Shown here piece by piece: positions 1-9,020 of a DNA stretch of 64,000 bases. The position numbers were made by a program, and so were the translations under genes. The notes under the pieces are model-generated. The model saw only the letters and a list, made by a program, of their open reading frames with translations, was not told the origin of the DNA and made no database searches. Each line of letters starts with the position of its first letter. The stretch's first letter is position 1. The DNA comes from JAUSIF01 sp040901465 (GTDB lineage Bacteria > Pseudomonadota > Alphaproteobacteria > Rhizobiales > Xanthobacteraceae): the NCBI GenBank assembly GCA_040901465.1, contig JBBDYN010000028.1:1-64000 (forward strand), read 5' to 3'.

Positions 1-1092
1 GCGGGTGGGGGGTTCTTTACGGCCGCGCGATCCAGGCGGCACCCCACCCGGCTCCTCGCTGCGCTCGTCGCCACCCTCCCCTGAAAGGGGAGGGATAAGA
101 CCCGCGCCCCCCGCCGCAAGCCGCGGATCAGGCTGCACCTCGTCCAGATTGATCCCGCTTGCGTCGGCCACGCGCTTCGTGAGCGAGTTGAATTCCATCG
201 CCTTGAGGAATGAGATCAGCCGCTTCGGCTCGATCGTGTGATCGAGCTCGAAATCCTTGAGTTTCAGCTTCACCGGAGATTTGTCGTCGAGCAGCACGAG
301 TTTTTTGGACACGCGCGCCTGCTCCGCGAATTCGATCAGCGACTGCCGCCGCTTCTCCTGCTTGATCTCCTTCGCGCGCTTGAGCAGCGTTTCCAGGTCG
401 CCATATTCATTGATGAGCTGTGCGGCTGTCTTCACGCCGATGCCTGGCACGCCCGGAACGTTGTCTGTGGAGTCGCCCGCGAGCGATTGCACCTCGGCGA
501 CTTTCTCCGGCGGCACGCCGAATTTCTCTTCCACTTCCTTCGGGCCGATCCAGCGCTCGCGGCCCGGCATCGGGTCGTACATCTTGATGCCGGGCTTGAT
601 GAGCTGCATCAGGTCCTTGTCGCCGGCGACGATCGTCACGTCGGCGCCAGACGCGATCGCCTCGCGCGCATAGGTCGCGATCAGGTCGTCCGCCTCGTAG
701 CCTTCGAGTTCGATCGGCGTCAGCCCGAACGCCTTCACCACCTCGCGCATGAGTGGAAACTGCGGAATGAGGTCCTCGGGCGGGTCGTCGCGATTCGCCT
801 TGTATTCGGGATAGATCTCGTTGCGGAAGCCGTCGCCCGAGGCGTCGAACACGACCGCGACGTGCGTTGGCTTCACCCCGTTGATGCCCTCGCGCAAAAG
901 CTTCCACAGCATGTTGGAGAACGTCATCACCGCGCCGACGGGAAGCCCGTCCGAGCGCGTGAAAGCGCGGCCGCGCGACTGCGCGGCTTTGAACATGGCG
1001 AAATAGGCGCGGAAAATATAGGACGAGCCGTCGACCAGGAACACGTGCTCGCCGCGCTTCGCGGATTTGCTGGGCTTCTGCTTAGGGGGCAT
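1..1092 (-). CDS. polA: DNA polymerase I, N-terminal part (partial)
   Basis: The visible 364 codons cover the 5'-3' exonuclease (FEN-like) domain of DNA polymerase I, which removes RNA primers and repairs gaps; the 3'-5' exonuclease and polymerase domains lie beyond the window. Acidic metal-binding motifs are visible: VDGSSY (Asp21), VVFDASG, EADDLIATYA, VAGDKDLMQL and the helix-hairpin-helix stretch GDSTDNVPGVPGIGVKTA. ATG at 1092 was chosen because the protein then starts with a short basic tail before the first motif. From about residue 332 to the window edge the frame runs through a dispersed GC-rich repeat, giving a Gly/Pro/Arg-rich linker (LIPPLSGEGGDERSEEPGG...). This falls where the linker to the next domain is expected, so the gene is probably still functional. 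Identification is secure. Confidence 0.96.
   Translation of the reverse strand, partial: MPPKQKPSKSAKRGEHVFLVDGSSYIFRAYFAMFKAAQSRGRAFTRSDGLPVGAVMTFSNMLWKLLREGINGVKPTHVAVVFDASGDGFRNEIYPEYKANRDDPPEDLIPQFPLMREVVKAFGLTPIELEGYEADDLIATYAREAIASGADVTIVAGDKDLMQLIKPGIKMYDPMPGRERWIGPKEVEEKFGVPPEKVAEVQSLAGDSTDNVPGVPGIGVKTAAQLINEYGDLETLLKRAKEIKQEKRRQSLIEFAEQARVSKKLVLLDDKSPVKLKLKDFELDHTIEPKRLISFLKAMEFNSLTKRVADASGINLDEVQPDPRLAAGGAGLIPPLSGEGGDERSEEPGGVPPGSRGRKEPPTR
40..98. repeat. GC-rich palindromic repeat, copy inside polA
   Basis: The motif CCCCACCCGG, then a short variable segment, then CCACCCTCCCC-loop-GGGGAGGG is seen here and again near 39666-39804, 54078-54137 and 54170-54294. The 3' hairpin is CCCTCCCC/GGGGAGGG around a 4-base loop (75-94). 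Here the element is read as coding sequence in polA without a stop codon. Confidence 0.75.
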
Positions 1093-1176
1093 TGCGGGCG
1101 CACGATGCCGAACTGCGGCCCGCGGGACAAGCCTGTTAGATCAACTTCTCCCCGTCTGCGGCGCGGGGCTGAACGG

Positions 1177-2214
1177 CTATTCCGCCGGTTGCAGCGCGGG
1201 CCGGCGCGGGCTGTCGATATGGAAAAGTGCCGGGCGCTTGAAGAGGAAGTCGAACCGCGTGCCATTGACGAGCCAATGGAGAACGAGCGGCGCCGCGACG
1301 CCCGCAGCGGTGACAATGAGCGCGACCGTGCCGATATCGGTCACGATCCCGGTCTTCAGGAGCACGATGCGCGTCACCGCCATGGGGAGAAAGAAGGCGA
1401 GGTAGACCGCGATCGAATGTTCGCCTGCGTGCCGCAAGAGGTCGATGACGTGCGCCCGGGCGAGCAGCGAGGCGATCGCGATGACGGCCGCCGCACCTGC
1501 GAAGCCGAGCGCGAGCGAGAGCACCGGCAGGCCGCCATGGCCCGCGAATACGAGTACGCCGTTGACGCAGGCCCACAGGAGAATGCCGAGGCCCGCGAGC
1601 ATAGGCCGCGATTGCGCCTCGCGCGCAAACGCGAAGAAGTATTCCGCGAGCCAATAGCCGGCGAAGAAATAGACGTAGCGCGACGCGAACTCGTCGATCA
1701 TGGTCCAGCCGGTTTCGATCGGTGCGGCTTCGAGAACTGCGGCGGCGAGAAAAATCGCAAGCGGCGGCACGCGGCGCACGAGCTTGGTCACGACGAAGAA
1801 CACGGGCAGGAGATAAATGAACCAGAGCGTGCCGAACGGCTCCAGATACGCGAGCAGATACATTTTGACGACGCCCGCCGCGCCCGCTTCCGCCGCGAAG
1901 CCCGGCGCCTTGAAGGCAAACTGGATCGTCACCCACAGCACGTAGAAATAAAGGAAGTGCACGACCTTGCGGTCGACATAGCGGCGCCAGTCGCGGTCGA
2001 TCACGCGCGCGAGAAACAGCCCCGAAATCAAGAAGAAGTCCGGCATGCGGAACGGCTTCGCGAATTCCACGAGCGCATGCATCCAGCCTTGCGCGCCGGC
2101 CGCCGCCTCGACGCCGAGCGTCGAGTGCATCGTCACTACCATGACGATGCAGATGCCCTTGGCGTAGTCGACCCAGTCGACCCGCCCGTCGCGGTTCAAT
2201 GCCGGGGAATTCAT
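1177..2214 (-). CDS. Acyltransferase family 3 integral membrane protein
   Basis: A 345-residue polytopic membrane protein of the acyltransferase-3 (OafA/YrhL/OpgC-like) superfamily, whose members transfer acyl groups to sugars of envelope glycans or small molecules. It shows the family N-terminus: an Asp/Tyr-rich start (VDWVDYAKGICIV), a first membrane segment ending in the conserved His of VVTMHST, and MPDFFLISGLF in the next segment. About ten hydrophobic helices follow. The ATG at 2214 is preceded by a strong GGAGG site (2218-2222), so the longer upstream reading frame is rejected. It is transcribed divergently from hrpB, and polA starts 84 bases downstream. The substrate cannot be inferred. 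Confidence 0.85.
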   Translation of the reverse strand: MNSPALNRDGRVDWVDYAKGICIVMVVTMHSTLGVEAAAGAQGWMHALVEFAKPFRMPDFFLISGLFLARVIDRDWRRYVDRKVVHFLYFYVLWVTIQFAFKAPGFAAEAGAAGVVKMYLLAYLEPFGTLWFIYLLPVFFVVTKLVRRVPPLAIFLAAAVLEAAPIETGWTMIDEFASRYVYFFAGYWLAEYFFAFAREAQSRPMLAGLGILLWACVNGVLVFAGHGGLPVLSLALGFAGAAAVIAIASLLARAHVIDLLRHAGEHSIAVYLAFFLPMAVTRIVLLKTGIVTDIGTVALIVTAAGVAAPLVLHWLVNGTRFDFLFKRPALFHIDSPRRPALQPAE

Positions 2215-2359
2215 CGAGCCTCCGAATTCGGCCGTGTCCCGTTTCGGGACCGCTGCCGTCGCCGCAGTGTCGGCGTTGCAAGGGTCGTGCCGGCTTTGAC
2301 CGTTGCCGGCCCGCCCGCTATGCCGCGCGCGGAACTTCCACGTGTTCAAGCACGGGACG

Positions 2360-4834
2360 ATGACCAATCCGTTGCGCGATCCCCTACCGGTCGATGAGGC
2401 TCTGCCGGCCTTGCGCCGGGCGCTGGCAGGCGGCCGCACAGCCGTGCTCGTGGCGCCTCCCGGCGCGGGCAAGACGACGCGGGTGCCCCTCGTACTCATG
2501 GACGAGCCCTGGGTCGAGGGCCGCCGCATCCTGGTGCTCGAGCCGCGCCGGCTTGCTGCCCGCGCCGCGGCCGCGCGCATGGCGTCGAGCCTTGCCGAGC
2601 AGGTCGGCGAGACGATCGGGCTTCGCATTCGCTTCGGCTCGAAGGTTTCGTCCCGCACGCGCATGGAAGTCGTGACCGAAGGCGTGTTTACGCGCCTCGT
2701 GCTTGATGATCCCGAGTTGAAGGGCGTCGCCGCGGTCCTGTTCGACGAGTTTCACGAACGCTCCCTCGACGCAGACCTGGGTCTTGCGCTCGCGCTCGAC
2801 ACGCAACGCGGCCTGCGCGAGGACCTGCGGCTCGTGGCGATGTCCGCGACGATCGACGGCGCGCGCGTGGCAAGCCTCCTCGGCAATGCGCCGGTGATCG
2901 AGAGCAAGGGCCGCGCGTTCGCGGTCGAGACGCGATATCTCGGGCGCACCGCGCGCGAGCGGGTCGAGCCGCAGATGGCCGATGCGATTTCGCGGGCGCT
3001 GGGCAACGAGCAAGGCTCCGTGCTGGCCTTCCTGCCGGGCGCCGCGGAAATCCGCCGTACCGCCGAGCGCCTCACCGAAGCGATCCGCGATCCGTCGGTC
3101 GACGTGGTGCAGCTCTATGGCGCGCTCGACGCCGAGACCCAGGATCGCGCGATCGCGCCGGCACCCGCCGGCCGCCGCAAGGTGGTGCTCGCGACGTCCA
3201 TTGCGGAGACTTCGCTCACCATCGAAGGCGTGCGCATCGTCGTGGATTCAGGGTTGGCGCGTGTCCCGCGTTATGAGCCAGCGGTCGGGCTCACGCGGCT
3301 CGAGACCGTGCGCGTGTCGCGCGCCTCTGCCGACCAGCGCCGTGGCCGTGCCGGCCGCACCGAACCCGGCGTCTGCTACCGGCTCTGGGACGAGCCCGAG
3401 ACGATGAGTCTGGCGTCCTTCGCGACGCCGGAAATTCTCGCGTCCGATTTGTCCGGTCTCGTGCTCGATCTCGCGGTCTGGGGCGTCGCCGATCCGAACG
3501 CCCTCGCCTGGCTCGACGCGCCGCCCGCCGCCGCGCTTGCCGAGGCACGCGCGCTTCTCGCCGAGCTCGACGCGCTCGATGCCGAGGGCCGTATCACCGC
3601 CCTCGGCAAGCGTCTCGCGCGCCTGCCGCTTCCGCCGCGGCTCGCGGCCATGGTGGTGCGCGCCGCTGAAGAGGACGAAGCGTTGCTGGCCGCCGAGATC
3701 GCCGCGGTCGTGTCGGAACGCGGTCTTGGCGGCGACGATGTCGATCTGTCGCACCGAATCGAGAACTTCCGCCGCGACCGTTCGCGTCGCGCCGTAGACG
3801 CGCGTCAGCTCGCGCGCCGCTGGGCCGAGCAGGCCGGCGGCCGGCTGGGCAATTCCTCCCCGAGTCATGTGGGCTTCTTGCTCGCGCTCGCCTTCCCGGA
3901 TCGAGTCGCCAAGGCGCGCATGGGCAAGCCGGGCGAGTTCCTGCTGGGGAACGGCCGTGGCGCGCGCGTCGATCCGGCTCATCCATTCGCGCGTGAGAAA
4001 TATCTTGCTGCCGCCGAGATTGCGGGTGTCGCTGCCGAGGCGCGCATTCTGCTCGCGGCGAGGATCAGCGAGAGCGAGATTGAACGCCTTTTCGCTGCGC
4101 ATATCGTCGAGCGCGATGAATCCGCCTTCGATGAAAAATCCGCAGCTTTGCGTGGCAGAGCGGTTCGGAGATTTGGTGCAATTGTCCTCGACGAGCGTCC
4201 GCTTCAATTGCATGCAAATGAGCAATCGGCCGCCGCACTCGCCGAAGGAATCGCCCGCCTCGGCATCGACCGGCTTCCCTGGAGCGCCGATCAGCGCCGG
4301 TCGCTCGATCGGGCGCGTTTCATGCGCAAGCACGAAGGCGATCCCTGGCCGGATCTGTCCGAAGCGCGCCTGGCTGAGACAGCCGTCGAATGGCTCGCGC
4401 CGGCGCTCGCCGGCCGCACGTCGCTCGCGCAAGTCACCGCGGACGATCTCGCACGCGCTTTGCACAGGCTGTTGCCGCACGAGCTCGTCCGCCGTCTCGA
4501 AAGAGAAATGCCCTCGCATTTCACCGCGCCGACCGGATCACGCCTGCCGATCGACTATGAAGCCGAAGGCGGTCCGACCGTCTCCATCCGCGTGCAGGAA
4601 TTGTTCGGCCTCGACGCGCATCCGAAGATCGCCGGCGGAAAAATGCCGCTCACCCTCGCGCTCACCTCGCCCGCTGGCCGCCCGATCCAGGTCACGCGCG
4701 ATCTCCCCGCCTTCTGGCGCGGCTCCTGGGCCGACGTGCGGCGCGAGATGCGCGGCCGCTATCCGAAGCATCCCTGGCCGGAAGATCCCCGCGCTGCCGC
4801 GCCCACCCGACGCGCGAAGCCGCGCTCCCGCTGA
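2360..4834 (+). CDS. hrpB: ATP-dependent helicase HrpB
   Basis: An 824-residue DEAH/RHA-family helicase, the usual length of bacterial HrpB. Walker A is APPGAGKTT (residues 32-40), motif II DEFH (129-132), motif III MSAT (161-164), and motif VI QRRGRAGR lies in the second RecA domain. The C-terminal half matches the HrpB-specific region ending in PAFWRGSWADVRREMRGRYPKHPWPEDP. The family is an RNA/DNA helicase of poorly defined role, linked in some bacteria to RNA processing and virulence. ATG 2360 gives the family N-terminus (MTNPLRDPLPVDEALP), better than the upstream in-frame start at 2303. Confidence 0.96.
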   Translation: MTNPLRDPLPVDEALPALRRALAGGRTAVLVAPPGAGKTTRVPLVLMDEPWVEGRRILVLEPRRLAARAAAARMASSLAEQVGETIGLRIRFGSKVSSRTRMEVVTEGVFTRLVLDDPELKGVAAVLFDEFHERSLDADLGLALALDTQRGLREDLRLVAMSATIDGARVASLLGNAPVIESKGRAFAVETRYLGRTARERVEPQMADAISRALGNEQGSVLAFLPGAAEIRRTAERLTEAIRDPSVDVVQLYGALDAETQDRAIAPAPAGRRKVVLATSIAETSLTIEGVRIVVDSGLARVPRYEPAVGLTRLETVRVSRASADQRRGRAGRTEPGVCYRLWDEPETMSLASFATPEILASDLSGLVLDLAVWGVADPNALAWLDAPPAAALAEARALLAELDALDAEGRITALGKRLARLPLPPRLAAMVVRAAEEDEALLAAEIAAVVSERGLGGDDVDLSHRIENFRRDRSRRAVDARQLARRWAEQAGGRLGNSSPSHVGFLLALAFPDRVAKARMGKPGEFLLGNGRGARVDPAHPFAREKYLAAAEIAGVAAEARILLAARISESEIERLFAAHIVERDESAFDEKSAALRGRAVRRFGAIVLDERPLQLHANEQSAAALAEGIARLGIDRLPWSADQRRSLDRARFMRKHEGDPWPDLSEARLAETAVEWLAPALAGRTSLAQVTADDLARALHRLLPHELVRRLEREMPSHFTAPTGSRLPIDYEAEGGPTVSIRVQELFGLDAHPKIAGGKMPLTLALTSPAGRPIQVTRDLPAFWRGSWADVRREMRGRYPKHPWPEDPRAAAPTRRAKPRSR

Positions 4835-4949
4835 ATCGCTCGCATTGCAACGGTCGCGGCGACCGTTCGTTTACCTAAGCGCGATGGCCGCTCCGGCATT
4901 TACCCGGAATTCGTCGGCGCAGCGCATGGTCCCGCTTGGGAGAGCAACG

Positions 4950-5471
4950 ATGCTCAAGGCCGTCCTTTTCCTCGCCGGTCTCGCGATCGCGATTGCGCTT
5001 TTCGCGCCGGATTATTTGGCGCGCGTCGTGGGCCGCCGCGACATCGTTGCCGTTGCCCTGCCAACGGAGAGCGAGCGGCCGCAGGCCAATGCCGATCAGG
5101 GCGGCACGGTGCGGCTCTCCGCTGATCGCAACGGGCATTACTTCACCGAGGCCGAGATCAACAACCGCCCGCTCGGTGTGCTGGTCGACACCGGTGCCAC
5201 GCTCGTGGCGCTGCGCTACGAGGACGCGCGTTCGCTTGGCCTCGTATTCCCCGGCGACAAGTTCGATATCGGCGTCCGCACCGCCAACGGCAACGGCCGC
5301 GCGCGCCGCGTGCAGCTTCGCTCGGTCAGCGTCGGGCCGATCACTGTCCGCGACGTCGAGGCGCTCGTGCTGGAGCAAGGCGCGCTCAGCGCCAATCTCC
5401 TCGGCATGAGTTTCCTGAAGCGCCTCGCCCGCTTCGAAGTCCAGCGCGGCAAGCTCGAGCTCGAGCGATAG
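4950..5471 (+). CDS. Membrane-anchored retropepsin-like aspartic protease (TIGR02281 type)
   Basis: A 173-residue protein with one N-terminal membrane helix (residues 3-20) followed by a single retropepsin-type domain, probably acting in the periplasm as a dimer. The active-site triplet is in VLVDTGATLVAL (Asp80-Thr-Gly), and the C-terminal flap/core signature is ANLLGMSFLKRL. This matches the clan AA aspartic protease family common in Rhizobiales; substrates are largely unknown. ATG at 4950 is preceded by GGGAGAG at proper spacing; ATGs at 4885 and 4926 in the same frame lack a good site. It stands alone 115 bases after hrpB. Confidence 0.85.
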   Translation: MLKAVLFLAGLAIAIALFAPDYLARVVGRRDIVAVALPTESERPQANADQGGTVRLSADRNGHYFTEAEINNRPLGVLVDTGATLVALRYEDARSLGLVFPGDKFDIGVRTANGNGRARRVQLRSVSVGPITVRDVEALVLEQGALSANLLGMSFLKRLARFEVQRGKLELER

Positions 5472-5484
5472 CAATCAGCTGTCA

Positions 5485-5565
5485 TCCCGGGCGCAGCGCA
5501 CGGCCTTGCCGCGCCATCCTTGCCCCTCATTTGCCGGGTTTGACCCGGCAATCCAGAAACGTGGA
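5485..5565. repeat. Intergenic palindromic repeat (5472-5701 interval)
   Basis: Contains TTGCCGGGT-ttg-ACCCGGCAA (5531-5551), a perfect 9-bp stem with a 3-base loop, in a setting typical of dispersed intergenic repeats of Bradyrhizobium-like genomes. The rest of the interval (5566-5701) shows nothing I can identify beyond weak possibilities for the downstream promoter. Confidence 0.55.
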
Positions 5566-5701
5566 GCAAGTGTGAACAGCGCCCGGATGCGCGGGTCCGC
5601 GCATGAGGGAGATTTATTCCACGTTCAGCGTTCCATGATCTGACTCGGACATCGCGTTTCATGCTATGTGGCGGAGAATCTCGACTCTTCGGATTTTCCG
5701 G

Positions 5702-7201
5702 ATGTTCCCGCCCCCGAAACCCGCGCTCGCCCCGAACACCTTTGCCTTCGAAACGGAACCCATGGTCAAACCCACGGGCTTCCGCGAATACGACGCGCGC
5801 TGGCTGTTCGAGAAAGAACTGAATCTCGTGGGCGTCCAGGCGCTCGGCCTCGGCCTCGGTACGCTTTTCCATGAGCTCGGCGTGAAGCCCGAGGTGGCGG
5901 CCGGCCACGACTACCGGTCCTATTCGGCCTCGATCAAGACGGCGCTCATTACCGGCCTCATGGCAGCCGGTGCACGCGTGCACGACATCGGGCTCGCGGT
6001 CACGCCGATGGCCTATTTCGCGCAATTCGCGCTCGACCTGCCCTGCGTCGCCATGGTCACCGCCTCGCACAACGAGAACGGCTGGACCGGCGTGAAGATG
6101 GGCGCAGCGCGCCCGCTCACCTTCGGCCCCGACGAAATGAGCCGCCTCAAGGAAATCGTGCTCGGCGCAAAATTTCAGCCGCGCGACGGCGGCGCGTACA
6201 AGTTCATCTCTGGGTTCGCCGAACGCTATATCGCGGATCTCACGGGGCGGCCGAAGCTGAAGCGCAAGCTCAAGGTGGTCGTCGCCTGCGGCAACGGCAC
6301 CGCCGGCGCCTTCTCGCCCAAGGTGCTCGCGGGCATCGGCTGCGAGGTCGTGCCGCTCCACTGCGATCTCGACTGGAATTTTCCGAACTACAATCCCAAT
6401 ACCGAAGACCTGAAGATGCTGCATGCGCTGCGCGACGAGGTGCTGCGCACCAAGGCCGATGTCGGACTCGCATTCGACGGCGACGGCGACCGCTGCGGCG
6501 TCGTGGACGACGAGGGCGAAGAGATTTTTGCCGACAAGGTCGGCGTCATGCTTGCGCGCGATTTGTCCGCGCAGCACGGCGGGGGCACGTTCGTGGTGGA
6601 CGTCAAGTCGACCGGCCTTTTCCTCACCGATCCGGTGTTGAAGCGGAACGGCGCCAGGGTCGATTTCTGGAAGACCGGCCATTCCTACATCAAACGCCGC
6701 GTTGCCGAACTGAAGGCGATCGCGGGCTTCGAGAAATCCGGCCATTTCTTCTTCAATCCGCCGATCGGCCGCGGCTATGACGACGGGCTTGTGGCCGCGC
6801 TCGCGATTTGCGACATGCTCGATCGCAATCCCGGGAAGAAAATGTCGGATCTCCGCAAAGCGCTGCCTCGTACCTGGGGCTCGCCAACCATGTCGCCGCA
6901 CTGCGCCGACGAGGTGAAATACGGCATCGTCGACAAGATCGTCCGCCGCATTGAGGCGGCGAGCAAGAACGGCGAGAAAGTCGCAGGGCAGAAAATCCGC
7001 GACGTCGTCACCGTCAACGGCGTACGTGTCACGGTCGAGGACGGCACCTGGGGGCTCGTGCGCGCCTCATCCAACAAGCCCGAGCTCGCGGTGGTGGTCG
7101 AGAGCCCGGTGAGCGAGACGCGCATGCGCGAAATGTTCGCGGCGCTCGACGGCGCGATCCGCGAGCATCCAGAAGTCGGCGAATATAATCAGAAGATTTG
7201 A
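5702..7201 (+). CDS. Phosphomannomutase/phosphoglucomutase
   Basis: A 499-residue alpha-D-phosphohexomutase interconverting the 6-phosphate and 1-phosphate of mannose/glucose, feeding LPS and exopolysaccharide precursor synthesis in the cytoplasm. The phosphoserine loop is TASHNENG (Ser122), the metal-binding loop is DGDGDR (259-264), and the sugar-binding motif is FEKSGHFFF. The sequence closely follows the Bradyrhizobium type (MFP-P-ALxPNTFAxE start, EVGEYNQ at the C-terminus), which supports ATG 5702 over the upstream ATG at 5666. It stands alone and converges on the tadE genes 28 bases downstream. Confidence 0.95.
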   Translation: MFPPPKPALAPNTFAFETEPMVKPTGFREYDARWLFEKELNLVGVQALGLGLGTLFHELGVKPEVAAGHDYRSYSASIKTALITGLMAAGARVHDIGLAVTPMAYFAQFALDLPCVAMVTASHNENGWTGVKMGAARPLTFGPDEMSRLKEIVLGAKFQPRDGGAYKFISGFAERYIADLTGRPKLKRKLKVVVACGNGTAGAFSPKVLAGIGCEVVPLHCDLDWNFPNYNPNTEDLKMLHALRDEVLRTKADVGLAFDGDGDRCGVVDDEGEEIFADKVGVMLARDLSAQHGGGTFVVDVKSTGLFLTDPVLKRNGARVDFWKTGHSYIKRRVAELKAIAGFEKSGHFFFNPPIGRGYDDGLVAALAICDMLDRNPGKKMSDLRKALPRTWGSPTMSPHCADEVKYGIVDKIVRRIEAASKNGEKVAGQKIRDVVTVNGVRVTVEDGTWGLVRASSNKPELAVVVESPVSETRMREMFAALDGAIREHPEVGEYNQKI

Positions 7202-7229
7202 TTCGGCGCTGGGGCCGGCGGCTTGCGGC

Positions 7230-7790
7230 TCAGGGTACCCGCGCGATCGAATTCACGAGACGCGGGCGCAGATAGAGCTGGTCCTTGAGCGTCATCGAGC
7301 CGGTGATCATGTAGCCGACCGGCGGTGTGTACGTGTACTCCGCCTCCGCCCAGATCAACGTCGTATTCGGAAACTGATTGAGCCCCGGCGGCAGCGTCAC
7401 CGTCGTATCAAGCGTGCGCGCCGTGGCGCCGGTCGAGGCATCGCTCCAGGTGATCTTGGCAACGTTGTTGCCGTCGATCGTGACGCTCGAGACCACGATC
7501 TTCAGATTCGACGCGGAATACGGCGCTACGATCGAGGTCGCTGCGGCAAGAATGGCCGTCATCTCCGCATTGGTGATGCTCACGTCTTGCGCGACGAGGT
7601 CGCCGATCGCCCGCGTGACGATGGTCGTCTTGCGCTTGATCGTAATTCCCTGGGTGACTTCCGTCCCGCCGAGGTAGACCGTCAGCATCACCGGCAGCAG
7701 AAGCGCGAACTCGACCACGGACACACCGCGGTGCTCGCGCGCGAAGCGGCGGATCGCCCGAAGAATCCCAGCCCTGCGCATGCGTGCCAT
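7230..7790 (-). CDS. TadE/TadG-like pseudopilin 2
   Basis: A 186-residue protein with the TadE signature: a basic N-terminus, then EHRGVSVVEFALLLPVMLTVYLGG, i.e. a class III prepilin-like site with the conserved Glu five residues after the Gly and a single membrane helix. The periplasmic remainder is Ser/Thr-rich beta structure. Such minor pseudopilins are processed by the CpaA-type peptidase and help pilus assembly. It starts 8 bases after the other TadE-like gene ends (7799) and is co-transcribed with it, divergent from the main tad operon. Confidence 0.85.
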   Translation of the reverse strand: MARMRRAGILRAIRRFAREHRGVSVVEFALLLPVMLTVYLGGTEVTQGITIKRKTTIVTRAIGDLVAQDVSITNAEMTAILAAATSIVAPYSASNLKIVVSSVTIDGNNVAKITWSDASTGATARTLDTTVTLPPGLNQFPNTTLIWAEAEYTYTPPVGYMITGSMTLKDQLYLRPRLVNSIARVP

Positions 7791-7798
7791 TGGCGGGC

Positions 7799-8413
7799 TC
7801 AATTGCTGTACGGCTCGTTGCGGAATGCCGCGGTCGACATCAGCAGATGTTTTCCGTTCGGCAGGGTCGCAAGGTCGAGGCCGAATTGGCGGACGAAGGT
7901 CGGCCACTCGTACACCACGCGGACGACGACGATGTCGCCTTGCACGCCGGGCTGAAAGCCGAAGCTGGACGTGTCCAGATCTCCGTCTGCGTCGAGCGGC
8001 GGCGTTTGTATCGAGCCGGGAAAGGACGCGTATTTCTTCACGTCGATCTTGACGCCGGCATCGCAGTTGAACAACGCGAGCAGTCGGCCGCACACGTCGC
8101 TCTTGAATTGAGCTTCCGTGAAAGTCTGCTTCTGCGCCTGCCCGGTCATGATCAGCCGCGCGGAGTCGGCGGCCGCAGTCTCCAGAACCTGTCCGGCGTA
8201 GAAGACGAGCGCGGTTTCGATGATCGCGAACATGAGCGCGAGGAACGGAACGATGACGATCGCGAACTCGATGACCGCGGTGCCGTCCTTGCGCCGCGCA
8301 AACTTTTGTGCCAGCCGCGCGAAGCCGCGGCCGCTGCGACGAGAGGCGGGCAGGAGGTTCAAGATTCGGCTGCTCATGGCAAGGACAGGCCCTATCGGCC
8401 GGCGGACGATCAT
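7799..8413 (-). CDS. TadE/TadF-like pseudopilin 1
   Basis: A 204-residue TadE-family pseudopilin with RRKDGTAVIEFAIVIVPFLALMFAIIE (cleavage after Gly, Glu at mature position 5, one membrane helix) followed by a periplasmic domain with one likely Cys pair (CGRLLALFNC). The start could be 8413 or the in-frame ATG at 8377 (MSSRILNLL); neither has a strong ribosome binding site. It lies upstream of a second TadE-like gene and downstream of the orphan pilus N-domain gene, all on the minus strand. Confidence 0.82.
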   Translation of the reverse strand: MIVRRPIGPVLAMSSRILNLLPASRRSGRGFARLAQKFARRKDGTAVIEFAIVIVPFLALMFAIIETALVFYAGQVLETAAADSARLIMTGQAQKQTFTEAQFKSDVCGRLLALFNCDAGVKIDVKKYASFPGSIQTPPLDADGDLDTSSFGFQPGVQGDIVVVRVVYEWPTFVRQFGLDLATLPNGKHLLMSTAAFRNEPYSN

Positions 8414-8543
8414 CGGGTACCGCCGAAGTTTCTAGGCCACGCGATTTGACGAAGCGTTGCGAAACGAAATCAGGCCGACGGGTGCCGATTTACTTTTTGT
8501 CAACCTTGCCTGGCGTTGCCTGCGAATGCGGTGTCCGGCTTGG

Positions 8544-9020
8544 CTATTTGTCGCCGCCCGCCGGCGCCTGGCCCGCCGCGTGTCCGTTGCGCGCGCCCGT
8601 CTGGCCAACGACGGAATCGAAGAATTCCGGTGCGTCGCCGAGCATGACCGAACGCTCGCAACGCGGCGCACAGCTCCAGGTTTCGCGGCCGGCACCGCGC
8701 CAGACGGTCAGCGTGCCGTCCCTCGGCGCGCGCACCGTAACGGTGTGCTCGGCAAGCACTTCACCCTTCGCATCGAGCGCGATGACGTTGGTCGTGCCGA
8801 AACCCTTGCCGGTGACGATCAGAAGTCCGCCCGTTTGCAGCGTTCCGTCCGCAACCGACGGATTGCCGATGATCAGGGTCGCGACGCGGTCGGGCAGGCG
8901 AACGATCTCCGCCCGATCAAGTTCAACGTCGATTGCGTCGGCGGCGGCCGCCTGCGCAATAACGCCGAACGCCACCAGCCACGCAAGAGCGACGGTATTT
9001 CTCACGGCGGGTACTCTCAC
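8544..9020 (-). CDS. Secreted pilus-assembly N-terminal-domain protein (orphan T2SS/T3SS_pil_N)
   Basis: A 158-residue exported protein with a Sec signal (VALAWLVAFGVIAQAAAADA) and one domain of the kind found at the N-terminus of CpaC secretins: RLPDRVATLIIGNPSVADG...GFGTTNVIALDAKGEVL. It resembles the same part of the CpaC encoded at 11404 (LPRDAKDVLVANPAIANAV...GQTNVIFFDAEGRQ) but carries no secretin domain. The C-terminus has WSCAPRCERSVMLGD, a Cys pair usual in this small family. The start is GTG 9020, preceded by GAGGAAGGG; a second GTG 15 bases in lacks this. It probably acts in the periplasm on the Flp pilus channel. Confidence 0.82.
   Translation of the reverse strand: MRVPAVRNTVALAWLVAFGVIAQAAAADAIDVELDRAEIVRLPDRVATLIIGNPSVADGTLQTGGLLIVTGKGFGTTNVIALDAKGEVLAEHTVTVRAPRDGTLTVWRGAGRETWSCAPRCERSVMLGDAPEFFDSVVGQTGARNGHAAGQAPAGGDK

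Noticed and set aside
238..2397. A 719-residue plus-strand open frame
   Set aside because: It lies antisense to polA and the acyltransferase, has Arg/His/Asp-rich composition typical of a high-GC shadow frame, and shows no domain.
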